Positions 34,847 to 42,849 of a stretch of DNA of 64,000 bases are shown here, one piece after another (positions within the stretch are counted from its first letter, which is position 1; each line of letters opens with the position of its first letter). Under the pieces are notes generated by a model that saw nothing but the letters and a program-made list of their open reading frames with translations, searched no databases and was not told where the DNA came from. The position numbers and the translations under genes were made by a program. Source of the DNA: Tellurirhabdus rosea (GTDB lineage: Bacteria; Bacteroidota; Bacteroidia; Cytophagales; Spirosomataceae); contig NZ_CP111085.1 in the NCBI RefSeq assembly GCF_026278345.1, positions 446,001 to 510,000 on the forward strand. The letters are read 5' to 3'.

Positions 34847-35740
34847 ATGAAACACCTTACCTTCCTATTCCTTTTCGCCCTCGTACTTAGCGGCGCTTCC
34901 GCCCAGAAACAGAAAGCCAATGAACGCGAAGAATGGATTCGCCTTTTCAACGGCAAGGACCTCACCGGCTGGGACATCAAGATTGCCAACCAGCCGCTGA
35001 ACGACAATTACAAGAACACCTTCCTGGTACAGGACGGCATGCTGCGGGTGAATTACAAGGAATACGACAAGTTCAACGACAAATACGGGCATATCTACTA
35101 CAAGACGCCTTACTCCTACTACCGGGTCCGCTTTCAATACCGCTTCCAGGGCGAGCAGGTGCCGGGCGGAGCCAACTGGAACGTCCGCAACAGCGGCATC
35201 ATGATGCACTCGCAGTCGGCCCGGAGCCTGACGATGGAGCAGCACTTCCCGGTTTCGCTCGAAATGCAGTTGCTGGGCGGACTCGGCCGGGGCGTCCGGC
35301 ACACGGGTAACCTCTGCTCGCCGGGTACGATTGTAGACATCGACGGAAAATTCCGGGCGGCCCACTGCATCGACTCCGACTCCAAAACCTACGACGGCGA
35401 CCAGTGGATCGAGGCCGAGGCCATCGTGCTCGGCGATTCGATGGTTTACCACGTTATCCAAAAAGATACGGTGCTGGCGTACCAGAACGTTCGGGTCGGC
35501 GGGAATCTGGAAGGCGATTTTCGAAAAATGATGAACATCAGCAACGCCGATGTGTGGTCGGGCAAGCTCAATACGCCGCTGAAGGAAGGGTACATCGCGC
35601 TCCAGGCCGAAAGTCACGCGATTGATTTCCGCAACATCGAACTGCTGAACCTGAAAGGCTGCATGGACCCGAAGGCCGTCAATTACAAGAAATACTACGT
35701 GAAGCACGAACCGGGGGACTGCCGGTACGGGAAGAAGTAG
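34847..35740 (+). CDS. Secreted DUF1080 (3-keto-disaccharide hydrolase-like) protein
   Basis: 297 residues from the ATG at 34847 (a GTG 13 codons earlier is discarded because it would precede the signal peptide FLFLFALVLSGASAQ). The body is a concanavalin-like jelly roll of the DUF1080 family, seen in WIRLFNGKDLTGWDI at the start and GANWNVRNSGIMMHSQ and the C-terminal EGYIALQAESHAIDFRNIELL. Family members act on 3-keto-glycosides or bind carbohydrates in the periplasm. A Cys-containing tail (GCMDPKAVNYKKYY ... GDC) is extra, similar to small calcium/cell-surface appendages. No carbohydrate-locus partners are adjacent. Confidence 0.88.
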   Translation: MKHLTFLFLFALVLSGASAQKQKANEREEWIRLFNGKDLTGWDIKIANQPLNDNYKNTFLVQDGMLRVNYKEYDKFNDKYGHIYYKTPYSYYRVRFQYRFQGEQVPGGANWNVRNSGIMMHSQSARSLTMEQHFPVSLEMQLLGGLGRGVRHTGNLCSPGTIVDIDGKFRAAHCIDSDSKTYDGDQWIEAEAIVLGDSMVYHVIQKDTVLAYQNVRVGGNLEGDFRKMMNISNADVWSGKLNTPLKEGYIALQAESHAIDFRNIELLNLKGCMDPKAVNYKKYYVKHEPGDCRYGKK

Positions 35741-35748
35741 GGGTCTTT

Positions 35749-35837
35749 TCTCGCAGATGTACGCGGATTTTAAACGCAGATTTTCGCAGAGTTTTTCTGT
35801 GACAATCTGCGTTTAAAATCCGCGTACATCTGCGAGA
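35749..35837. repeat. Perfect 34-bp inverted repeat (CAGATTTAAACGC family)
   Basis: Arms 35749-35782 and 35804-35837 are exact reverse complements (34 bp) around a 21-nt loop. Each arm carries two or three copies of a 'CGCAGAT/CGCGGATTTTAAACGC' unit. The right arm shares a 22-nt identical stretch with the right arm at 49991, so it is a dispersed repeat. It lies between the convergent DUF1080 and M3 peptidase stop codons. Confidence 0.95.
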
Positions 35838-35848
35838 AATAAACATTT

Positions 35849-37969
35849 TTAGATCGCCTTCATCAGCCCCCGCCGTTTCAGCAGCGGTTTGATGTCCGGC
35901 TCGGCACCGCGGAACTTCTTGTAGAGCGTCATCGGCTCGTCGGTGCCGCCGCGTTCCAGCACGTTCTTGCGGAACGACTGGGCCGACTTCTGGTCAAACA
36001 GGCCCTTCTGCTTGAACACTTCAAACGCATCGGCATCCAGAACGGCCGACCAGATGTAGCTGTAATACCCGGCCGAATACCCGCCTGAGAAGATGTGCTG
36101 GAAGTACGGGCTGCGGTAGCGCGGCGGAATCTGGCCGATCAGGCCGATTTTGTCCATCGCCGTTTTCTCGAAAGCCATCACGTCCGTCGGCGTCTGGCCG
36201 GGCTTCAGCGTGTGGTAGCTCATGTCCAGCAGCGAAGCGGCCAGGTACTCGGTCGTTTCAAAACCCTGGTTGAAGAGGCTGCTTTTCTTGATCTTCTCCA
36301 CTAACGCGTCCGGAATGACTTCACCTGTTTTGTAGTGTTTGGCGTAAAGTTTGAGCATTTCCGGCTCCACCGACCAGTTTTCCATGATCTGCGAAGGCAG
36401 TTCCACAAAGTCGCGCGGCACGGCCGTACCCGACTGGCTGCGGTAATTTACGTTCGACAGCAGACCGTGCAGGGCGTGGCCGAACTCGTGGAAGAACGTG
36501 TTCACCTCGTCCAGGTTCAGCAGCGCCGGGGCGTCGGCCGTGGGCCGCGAGAAGTTGCAGACAATCGACACCACCGGGGCCACCTTCTTGCCGTTTTCGA
36601 CCGACTGCGGCCGGTAGCTCGTCATCCAGGCCCCGCCGCGCTTGCTCGCCCGCGGGTGGAAGTCCATGTACATGATGCCAATATGGCGGCCGTCGGCTTC
36701 CTTCACCTCCCAGGCCGTCACTTCGTCGTGGTAGACGGGCACGTCCTTCCGCTGCTCGAATTTGATGCCGTACAGGCGGCTGGTCAGCGTGAAGATTCCG
36801 TCACGGACATTTTCGAGCGAAAAATAGGGGCGTAATTCCTGTTCGTCGAGGGCGTATTTTTCTTTCCGCAGTTTCTCGGCGTAGTAGCGCCAGTCCCAGG
36901 CTTCCAGCGTCTCTCCTTTGCCTTCCCGCTTCATGAGTGCCTGCAGTTCGTCCGCTTCGCGCTTCGTGACGGGCACCGTGGCCGACCAGAGTTGCTGGAG
37001 CAGTTCGTTCACCTTGGCGGGCGTCTGCGCCATGCTTTCTTCCAGCACGTAGGCGGCGTGGTTCTCGTACCCGAGCAGTTGCGCCCGTTCGGCCCGCAGT
37101 GCTACAATCTTCGCCAGATTCTCCTTGTTGTCGCGCTCGTCGTTGTGGTTGCAGCGTTCCAAATACGCTTTCAGCATCTTTTCGCGCAGCGCCCGGTTGT
37201 CGGCGTACTGCAGGAACGGCATCACGCTCGGGTTATGCAGCGTAAAGACCCATTTGCCGTCCAGTTTCCGCTTTTTCGCCTCTTCGGCCGCCGTGGCCAC
37301 CAGGGAGGCAGGCAGGCCGCTCAGGTCTTCTTTTTTGTCGATAACCAGCGTGTAGGCGTTGTTTTCGGCCAGAATGTTCTGTCCGAATTTAAGCGTCAGC
37401 AGGGAGCTTTCGGCGTTGATCTTCCGCAGGCGTTCCTGCTTGTCGGCGGGCAAAGCGGCTCCGGCGCGAACGAAATTCTTGTACGTTTTCTCGAGCAGGC
37501 GCTGCTGTTCGCCGGTCAGCTTCAGGCTGGCCCGCTGGTCGTAGACGGCTTTGATGCGGGCGAACAGCTGCGGATTCAGCGAAATGTCATCGCCATGCTT
37601 CGACAGCTTCGGGGCAACATTCTGGGCTATTTTCTGAATCGCCTCGTTGGTGTTGGCCCCGTTCAGATTCCCGAAAACGGTGTTGACCCGCCGGAGCAGA
37701 TCGCCGCTGCGTTCGAGGGCTTCGATGGTGTTGGAGAAGGTCGGCTTGGCGCTCTGGGCCGTCAGCGCCGCAATCTCGGCCGCCTGCCGTTTCATGCCTT
37801 CTTCAATGGCGGGTTCAAAATGTTCGGGCTTCAGCTTGTCGAAAGGCGGTACCCCGAACGGCGTGTTGTAGGCGGTAAAGAACGGATTGTCGGAACCCGG
37901 CGACTGGGCCGACGCGTCCAGCATGGTTAAGGTTAGCATAGATGCCAAGATAGCACTGGCTACTTTCAT
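35849..37969 (-). CDS. M3-family zinc metallopeptidase (peptidyl-dipeptidase Dcp-like), exported
   Basis: 706 residues from the ATG at 37969, where a signal peptide (AILASMLTLTMLDASAQ) begins; the TTG nine codons upstream is rejected. The zinc motif HEFGHALHG is near residue 490, with the third-ligand and substrate-binding region following (HALHGLLSNVNYRSQSG, GTAVPRDFVELPSQIMENW). Length and the C-terminal FSGGYSAGYYSYIWS block are those of oligopeptidase A/Dcp proteins. It likely removes dipeptides from peptide C-termini in the periplasm. Confidence 0.94.
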   Translation of the reverse strand: MKVASAILASMLTLTMLDASAQSPGSDNPFFTAYNTPFGVPPFDKLKPEHFEPAIEEGMKRQAAEIAALTAQSAKPTFSNTIEALERSGDLLRRVNTVFGNLNGANTNEAIQKIAQNVAPKLSKHGDDISLNPQLFARIKAVYDQRASLKLTGEQQRLLEKTYKNFVRAGAALPADKQERLRKINAESSLLTLKFGQNILAENNAYTLVIDKKEDLSGLPASLVATAAEEAKKRKLDGKWVFTLHNPSVMPFLQYADNRALREKMLKAYLERCNHNDERDNKENLAKIVALRAERAQLLGYENHAAYVLEESMAQTPAKVNELLQQLWSATVPVTKREADELQALMKREGKGETLEAWDWRYYAEKLRKEKYALDEQELRPYFSLENVRDGIFTLTSRLYGIKFEQRKDVPVYHDEVTAWEVKEADGRHIGIMYMDFHPRASKRGGAWMTSYRPQSVENGKKVAPVVSIVCNFSRPTADAPALLNLDEVNTFFHEFGHALHGLLSNVNYRSQSGTAVPRDFVELPSQIMENWSVEPEMLKLYAKHYKTGEVIPDALVEKIKKSSLFNQGFETTEYLAASLLDMSYHTLKPGQTPTDVMAFEKTAMDKIGLIGQIPPRYRSPYFQHIFSGGYSAGYYSYIWSAVLDADAFEVFKQKGLFDQKSAQSFRKNVLERGGTDEPMTLYKKFRGAEPDIKPLLKRRGLMKAI

Positions 37970-38048
37970 ACGGATTGATGATGAATGGAGGAACAACGAA
38001 CTACAAACAGGATTTACGGCAAAATAATTTATTGGGAAATAAAAAGAG

Positions 38049-39275
38049 TTAAGGCGAAGCCAGTTGCATCAGAATCCCGCAGACATAGCCCATGTACGTT
38101 CCGGCGGCATAGCCCAGAATGGCCATCAGGACGCCCACCGGAGCCAGCACCGGGTGAAAAGCCGCCGCCACAATCGGAGCCGTGGCCGGTCCGCCGATGC
38201 ACGCCTGCGAGCCCACCGCCAGAAAAAAATACGGCGCCCGGATCAGGCGGCTGAATCCGATCATCAGCAGCACATGAAACAGCATCCAGATCAGGCCGAC
38301 CAGAATCAGCCCCGGATGGTCGGCAATGGCGAGGATGTCCATTTTAAGGCCAATGGTGGCGATCATCAGGTACAGAAAGACGGTGGCAATTCTGGACGCC
38401 CCCGCCCCTTCGAGCGTCCGGGCCCGGGTGAACGACAGGCCGAGGCCGATGGCCGTGGCCAGCCCGACGATCCAGAAGAACGGGGCGTCCAGGCTGAATT
38501 TGCTCAGCACCGGATAATTGGCTCCGATGAAGGGCGCAATGCGGTCGCCGAGAAAATGCGCCAGCGCCGTGGCACCGAAACCCACGGCCAGTATGGTTAT
38601 CAGGTCGGTCGAAGACGGGAAACGCCGCGCGGCCTCGGTTTGCTGCTGCACCCGCTGTTTGACCGCCTCCACCGCCGAAGCGTCGGCTCCCAGCCAGCGG
38701 TCGATCCGGGCGGACTGGCCCGCCCCGTACAGCAAAGCGCCGAGCCAGAGATTGGACACAAACACATCGACCGTGACGATGGCGGAGAACAGGTTGCTGC
38801 TCGGCTGAAAAACCTCCTTGAGCGCCGTCTGGTTGGCCCCGCCGCCGATCCAGGTGCCGGCCAGGGTGGCCAGACCGCGCCAGACGGCATCCGGTCCCAC
38901 CCCGCCGACGAGTTCAGGGGCCAGCAGGGCCAGCAGCCAGACCGCCAGCGGCCCGCCGAGCATGATGCTCACCGCCGAGGCCGCAAACATCAGCACCGAT
39001 TTTCGCCCCAGCCGCCGAAAGGCTCGCAGATCGACACTCAGCGTAAACAACACCAGCGAGGCCGGCAGCAGCACCCGCGAGACGATGGGATACAGCTGGG
39101 TCTTGTCGGCGTCGACCAGCCCAAACGTATTTAATAAGGAAGGGATAAAGTAACAGAGAAGCGTAGCCGGAACGTAGTTAAAAAACTGCCGCCAGAAAGG
39201 TCTGGCACTGTCGGCCAGCCGGAGGACGGCGGCGAGAATGAGAAAGAGGACGCCAAGGGTTACGGTGTCGGTCAT
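38049..39275 (-). CDS. DUF819-family membrane protein (YjcL-like)
   Basis: 408 residues with about eleven hydrophobic helices. The sequence LATLAGTWIGGGANQTALKEVF is the DUF819 signature, and the symmetric second copy appears as FLAVGSQACIGGPATAPIVAAAFHP near the C-terminus, so the protein is an inverted-repeat transporter. Function in bacteria is unknown; a permease role is inferred from fold. It has a word-type inverted repeat immediately upstream of its start and stands alone. Confidence 0.88.
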   Translation of the reverse strand: MTDTVTLGVLFLILAAVLRLADSARPFWRQFFNYVPATLLCYFIPSLLNTFGLVDADKTQLYPIVSRVLLPASLVLFTLSVDLRAFRRLGRKSVLMFAASAVSIMLGGPLAVWLLALLAPELVGGVGPDAVWRGLATLAGTWIGGGANQTALKEVFQPSSNLFSAIVTVDVFVSNLWLGALLYGAGQSARIDRWLGADASAVEAVKQRVQQQTEAARRFPSSTDLITILAVGFGATALAHFLGDRIAPFIGANYPVLSKFSLDAPFFWIVGLATAIGLGLSFTRARTLEGAGASRIATVFLYLMIATIGLKMDILAIADHPGLILVGLIWMLFHVLLMIGFSRLIRAPYFFLAVGSQACIGGPATAPIVAAAFHPVLAPVGVLMAILGYAAGTYMGYVCGILMQLASP

Positions 39276-39280
39276 TATGT

Positions 39281-39380
39281 CTGAACGGTGATTGACGGTG
39301 ATTTTATTGATTGAACTGATTCAGATGAAGGCGAAGCTACTCATAGTTAATCAATCCAATCACTATTAATCAAAGTTCAG
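39281..39380. repeat. Word-type inverted repeat upstream of the DUF819 gene
   Basis: The left side carries ACGGTGATTG twice followed by TTATTGATTG; the right side carries AATCAATCCAATCACTATTAATC and CTGAAC-matching GTTCAG. Outer CTGAAC/GTTCAG pairs and inner GATT words pair imperfectly. It lies 6-105 nt upstream of the gene, in its leader or promoter region. Confidence 0.65.
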
Positions 39381-39394
39381 ATGGCTATAAACAA

Positions 39395-39424
39395 ACAACG
39401 CCGGCCTCAAACTGAGCCGGCGTG
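39395..39424 (-). terminator. Terminator downstream of the tRNA-like RNA gene
   Basis: Minus-strand hairpin ACGCCGGC-(10-nt loop, partly paired)-GCCGGCGT followed by TGTTTGTTT. It lies about 115 nt beyond the 3' end of the tRNA-like sequence, so the primary transcript would be about 350 nt if the promoter at 39756 is used. Confidence 0.65.
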
Positions 39425-39536
39425 TCAAGATTACACTTCATCAACAAACTAAAAACCAAATAAAACTTTGTTTTGTCGGATTGTCAAGTGACATTCTATC
39501 GTTTTCTTAGCAAACGACAAAACTTTAGCGTTTTAA

Positions 39537-39696
39537 TGCTGTAGGAGGGGGATTCGAACCACCCACGGTGCAGTTAGCCACAACACAAACCTGGTGGTCA
39601 ACCCCAGTCCACGTATAGTGGGCATTATGCTGCGTTTATCCTTTATCACCACCCCCGAGACAGGAGGGCACGTCTGCCAGTTTCGACATCCTACAG
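39537..39696 (-). ncRNA. tRNA-like RNA with an oversized variable region
   Basis: Read on the minus strand, CTGTAGGA at the 5' end pairs perfectly with TCCTACAG at the 3' end (8 bp). After it come a D-arm-like TGTCGAAACTGGCAGACG (GG in the loop, 3-4 bp stem), a 5-bp anticodon-like stem CCCTC/GGGGG around CTGTCTC (positions 34-36 would read GUC), then about 88 nt of inserted sequence, then a T-arm GGTGG-TTCGAAT-CCCCC with one T-C mismatch at the middle pair. CCA is not encoded. The insert can form small stems (CCAC/GTGG, GCAG/CTGC, GGT/ACC). The D-loop resembles class II tRNAs (Leu/Ser), but the GUC triplet is Asp and no ordinary tRNA has an insert this long. It could be a novel tRNA-like regulator, a tRNA with an intron-like insert, or a relic. 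Confidence 0.55.
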
Positions 39697-39755
39697 TGTT
39701 TGGAAAAGAACTCGTTCAAAACGTTCTTGCGTTGTCTCTCGCCGTTTTGATGTTA

Positions 39756-39788
39756 CAAAGATAGAATCGCGGACCGATACATTGCAAA
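39756..39788 (-). promoter_or_regulatory. Promoter of the tRNA-like RNA gene
   Basis: Minus strand TTTG (39788-39785), 21 nt, TATCTTTG (39763-39756), a full match to the Bacteroidota -33/-7 consensus. Initiation near 39749 leaves a ~50-nt leader that contains the perfect 8-bp pair TCAAAACG/CGTTTTGA before the tRNA-like domain. The divergent Lrp gene starts at 39858. Confidence 0.7.
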
Positions 39789-39857
39789 TATTTCAACAAA
39801 TTTTTTTGAAAATTTTTTTGTTGGCAAAAAATTCGGTCTTTCGTTGAAGAATTTAAA

Positions 39858-40337
39858 ATGACCAAAAGCTTCCCCATGGACAAGAACACCGAAATTGACA
39901 GCATCGATCTGAAGATCCTTACCCTTCTGATGGAAGATGCCAATATGCCCTATACAGAGATCGGAAAACGCATCCAGGTTTCAGGCGGAACGGTGCACGT
40001 GCGGATGAAAAAAATGGAGCAGTTTGGCATCGTGAAAGGCTCGCAGCTGATTATCGATTACTCCAAACTGGGCTGGGATATCAGCGCTTTTCTGGGCATT
40101 TACCTCGACAAAAGTTCGCTCTACGACGAGGTGGCGACCCAGCTGCTGGAAATCCCGGAAGTGGTGAACATTAATTATACGACGGGCAACTACAGTATTT
40201 TTGCCAAAATCATCTGCCGCGACACCCAGCATCTGCGCGAAGTGCTGCACGACAAAATCCAGAAAGTCCAGGGCATCCAGCGGACCGAAACCTTTATCTC
40301 TCTCGAAGAACGCCTCAACCGACCGATACCGTTTTAA
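39858..40337 (+). CDS. Lrp/AsnC-family transcriptional regulator
   Basis: 159 residues (153 if the second ATG at 39876 is used, which gives the more usual N-terminus [17 protein letters not shown]). A winged helix-turn-helix covers about 15-65 ([32 protein letters not shown]), and an RAM ligand-binding/oligomerisation domain 75-150. Such regulators sense amino acids and form octameric discs. The divergent neighbour is the tRNA-like RNA gene; the downstream neighbour on the same strand is sufB, separated by an inverted repeat. Confidence 0.92.
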   Translation: MTKSFPMDKNTEIDSIDLKILTLLMEDANMPYTEIGKRIQVSGGTVHVRMKKMEQFGIVKGSQLIIDYSKLGWDISAFLGIYLDKSSLYDEVATQLLEIPEVVNINYTTGNYSIFAKIICRDTQHLREVLHDKIQKVQGIQRTETFISLEERLNRPIPF

Positions 40338-40338
40338 A

Positions 40339-40409
40339 GTCGATCAGTCGCAAGTGGCTCCGCCAGATCAGGAAACGGCGGAGCCACTTACGACCTGGCG
40401 ACTTACGAC
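40339..40409. repeat. Inverted repeat between the Lrp gene and sufB
   Basis: Core arms AAGTGGCTCCGCC and GGCGGAGCCACTT are exact reverse complements around a 12-nt loop; the flanks continue with AGTCGATC/AGTCGC on the left and ACGACC/CGACTTACGACT on the right, related to the AAGTCGT words at 16599. It starts 2 nt after the Lrp stop. Confidence 0.85.
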
Positions 40410-40527
40410 TGATTTATATCATGTTGAAAATTTTTCGATATTTGCTAAATATGGGCGGAACGGCTGCCTGCTTCAATTTGTTACACTCCTAACGAATTGC
40501 CGGTTTTTCAGAACCACTACCTCGATC

Positions 40528-41973
40528 ATGAGCAAAGACGTCGAAATTTTAGAAAGTATTACCAATTCCGAATATAAGTACGGATTCGAGACCCTGATCG
40601 AAGCCGACGAAGCCCCGGCCGGTCTGGACGAGGATACCGTTCGGTTTATCTCCGAGAAGAAGAACGAACCCGCGTGGATGCTGGAGTGGCGCCTGAAAGC
40701 CTTTCGCCTCTGGAAGGAAATGAAAGAGCCGCACTGGCCCAACGTGAAATATCCGGCCATTGATTACCAGGCTATTAAGTACTACTCAGCGCCCAAACAG
40801 AAGAAGGAAGTGAAGTCGCTGGACGACATTGATCCCGAACTGCGTAAGACTTTTGAGCGCCTTGGTATTTCGCTGCAGGAGCAGGAACGTCTCTCGGGTG
40901 TTGCCGTTGACGCCGTTATTGACTCGGTTTCGATTGCGACTACTTTCAAGGATAAACTGAAAGACCTCGGCATCATTTTCTGTTCGATGTCCGAAGCCGT
41001 TCAGGAGCATCCGGAACTGGTGCGTAAACACCTCGGTTCGGTGGTTCCGCCGAAAGACAACTACTTTGCCGCCCTCAACTCCGCGGTTTTCTCCGACGGT
41101 TCGTTCTGCTACATTCCGAAAGGCGTTCGCTGCCCGATGGAACTCTCGACCTATTTCCGCATCAACGCGGCGGGCACGGGGCAGTTCGAACGGACGCTGA
41201 TCGTGGCCGACGAAGGTTCGTATGTAAGCTATCTGGAAGGCTGTACGGCCCCGATGCGGGACGAAAACCAGCTGCACGCGGCCGTGGTCGAACTGATCGC
41301 CGCCAAAGATTCGGAGATCAAGTACTCAACGGTACAGAACTGGTACCCCGGCGACAAGGAAGGCCGCGGAGGTATCTATAACTTTGTGACCAAGCGCGGT
41401 ATCTGCGACGGGCCGAACGCCAAGATTTCGTGGACGCAGGTCGAAACCGGCTCCGCCGTGACCTGGAAATACCCGTCGGTCATTCTGAAAGGCGACAACT
41501 CCATCGGTGAGTTCTATTCGGTAGCCGTCACCAACAACATGCAGCAGGCCGATACGGGCACCAAAATGGTCCATATCGGCAGGAACACCAAGAGCCGGAT
41601 CGTCTCGAAAGGCATCTCGGCCGGGAAGAGCCAGAACTCTTACCGCGGACTGGTACAGGTGTTCAAGCGGGCAGAAAACGCCCGGAACTTCTCGCAGTGC
41701 GACTCCCTGCTGCTGGGCGACAAATGCGGCGCGCATACCTTCCCATACATCGAGGTAGGCAACCAGACCGCCACCGTCGAACACGAAGCGACCACGTCCA
41801 AGATTGGGGAGGATCAGCTGTTCTACTGCAACCAGCGCGGCATCCCGACCGAACAGGCCGTGGCGCTCATTATCAACGGTTACGCCAAGGAAGTCCTCAA
41901 CCAGCTGCCGATGGAATTTGCCGTTGAAGCCCAGAAGCTGCTCGAAATCAGCTTGGAAGGTTCAGTAGGTTGA
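40528..41973 (+). CDS. sufB: Fe-S cluster assembly scaffold protein SufB
   Basis: 481 residues from the ATG at 40528 (an in-frame extension back to 40201 runs through the Lrp gene and the inverted repeat and is not real). Recognisable SufB blocks: [17 protein letters not shown] at the N-terminus, [35 protein letters not shown], and the C-terminal [20 protein letters not shown], including the conserved cysteine used for cluster assembly (in EGCTAP). With SufC and SufD it forms the SUF scaffold. sufC, sufD and sufS do not follow: a terminator comes directly after the gene. Confidence 0.96.
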   Translation: MSKDVEILESITNSEYKYGFETLIEADEAPAGLDEDTVRFISEKKNEPAWMLEWRLKAFRLWKEMKEPHWPNVKYPAIDYQAIKYYSAPKQKKEVKSLDDIDPELRKTFERLGISLQEQERLSGVAVDAVIDSVSIATTFKDKLKDLGIIFCSMSEAVQEHPELVRKHLGSVVPPKDNYFAALNSAVFSDGSFCYIPKGVRCPMELSTYFRINAAGTGQFERTLIVADEGSYVSYLEGCTAPMRDENQLHAAVVELIAAKDSEIKYSTVQNWYPGDKEGRGGIYNFVTKRGICDGPNAKISWTQVETGSAVTWKYPSVILKGDNSIGEFYSVAVTNNMQQADTGTKMVHIGRNTKSRIVSKGISAGKSQNSYRGLVQVFKRAENARNFSQCDSLLLGDKCGAHTFPYIEVGNQTATVEHEATTSKIGEDQLFYCNQRGIPTEQAVALIINGYAKEVLNQLPMEFAVEAQKLLEISLEGSVG

Positions 41974-41999
41974 TTTCAGTTACCGGTTTTGATATATTG

Positions 42000-42030
42000 A
42001 AGCCCCTGCGGAAGCGTAGGGGCTTTTTTT
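42000..42030 (+). terminator. Rho-independent terminator of sufB
   Basis: 7-bp stem AGCCCCT/AGGGGCT with a GC-rich loop and a TTTTTTT tail. Confidence 0.9.
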
Positions 42031-42202
42031 GTAGGTTATAACCAACGCAAGGTGAGAAAAAAGCACATTCCAATTGTTATTGGAATAGATACTGGATTGA
42101 CCATGATGCTATCGTTAAAGAGTTATTCAAATCCTCCGGCGTTTATAGTAATTCTTAATACGAGATTGTTAGACTCTTTAAACATCATAACTCCTCCTAC
42201 TT

Positions 42203-42472
42203 ATGCAGCGCGCCGAAATTCTTCAAACGCTGGCCCTTCCTCAACTCCGCGAGGAGTTTGTCACCAGCCGTATTGGCCTGTTTGGAAGCTACGCCCGGAA
42301 TGAGGCAACCGACAGGAGTGATATTGATCTGGTTTATGAACTGGCAGAAGGATACACGCTGGGGGATTGGTTATCTGAAAGATGCGCCGGAAGGCCCGTC
42401 GTCATGAGTGCTAATCAAAATCAGGCGAACTCTTATTTTTGCCATCGGGTTTTCTTTTCAAACAACCGGTAA
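42203..42472 (+). pseudogene. Truncated MNT-type nucleotidyltransferase gene
   Basis: 89 codons. The N-terminal 45 residues fit an MNT/MntA nucleotidyltransferase (IGLFGSYARNEATDRSDIDLVYEL, i.e. GSxARxE...SDxDL). From TLGDWL onward the family sequence is lost and the frame runs into an unrelated tail (ERCAGRPVVMSANQNQ...). Intact members are about 100 residues with the second Asp motif KxDLV, absent here. The gene probably lost its 3' half by a deletion fused close to the DUF3817 promoter at 42434. The region just upstream (42040-42200) is AT-rich and holds further unrecognised open-frame remnants, so this is likely the eroded site of a HEPN/MNT-type toxin-antitoxin pair. Confidence 0.6.
42434..42441 (+). 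promoter_or_regulatory. -7 box ahead of the DUF3817 gene
   Basis: TATTTTTG, a perfect TAnnTTTG, 35 nt before the ATG at 42477; no clear -33 partner. It lies inside the decayed nucleotidyltransferase reading frame. Confidence 0.5.
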
Positions 42473-42476
42473 CTGC

Positions 42477-42779
42477 ATGCTTTCCTTTAAAGATTCCCTT
42501 TCCCGTTTCCGCCTCGTCGCCGTGCTGGAAGGCATTTCCTTTCTGATTCTGCTCTTTATCGCCATGCCTTTGAAATACGCCGCCGGCATGCCTGAGGCGG
42601 TGAAAGTAGTCGGCTGGGCGCACGGAGCTCTTTTCGTCGCTTATCTGTTTACCCTGATCGACGTCTGGCATGACCGAAGCTGGTCATTCGGACGGGTAGT
42701 GCTCGCTTTTGTGCTTTCCCTGATTCCGTTTGGGGCGTTTTACCTGGACAAAAAACTCCGGGCCGAACAGACCGCCTGA
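42477..42779 (+). CDS. DUF3817 small integral membrane protein (YdzA-like)
   Basis: 100 residues with three predicted membrane helices (about 15-35, 45-68, 75-95). The pattern LEGISFLILLFIAMPLKY, VGWAHGALFVAYLF and PFGAFYLDKKL is the DUF3817 profile. The frame is open back to 42408, but the ATG at 42477 is the sensible start. Function unknown. A strong bidirectional hairpin follows. Confidence 0.88.
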   Translation: MLSFKDSLSRFRLVAVLEGISFLILLFIAMPLKYAAGMPEAVKVVGWAHGALFVAYLFTLIDVWHDRSWSFGRVVLAFVLSLIPFGAFYLDKKLRAEQTA

Positions 42780-42792
42780 TTTTCGTGCATAA

Positions 42793-42833
42793 AAAAGCCG
42801 GATGGCCCGCCTGTTGCGGGCCATCCGGCTTTT
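42793..42833. terminator. Bidirectional terminator between DUF3817 and the large secreted-protein gene
   Basis: Perfect 18-bp stem starting AAAAGCCGGATGGCCCGC around CTGTT, flanked by A-runs on the left and T-runs on the right, so it serves both convergent genes. Confidence 0.92.
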
Positions 42834-42849
42834 AAGTATCCAGTCGTTA

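Noticed and set aside
39537-39696. tmRNA (ssrA) as an explanation for the tRNA-like sequence
   Set aside because: The 5' end lacks the tmRNA TLD start, the closed unit is only ~160 nt and no tag-peptide reading frame is recognisable.
39537-39696. Selenocysteine tRNA because of the 8-bp acceptor stem and long variable region
   Set aside because: The anticodon loop contains no UCA and the D-arm lacks the long tRNA-Sec stem; no selenoprotein genes were seen nearby.
40201-40527. N-terminal extension of SufB by 109 residues
   Set aside because: The extension translates the Lrp gene's 3' end in another frame and the inverted repeat; the ATG at 40528 gives the usual SufB N-terminus.
42042-42143. 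Small open frame reading ...YWIDHDAIVKELFKSSGVYSNS, slightly like Rpn/DUF4351 starts
   Set aside because: No start codon, short, and the resemblance is too weak to annotate; kept only as a hint of gene decay.
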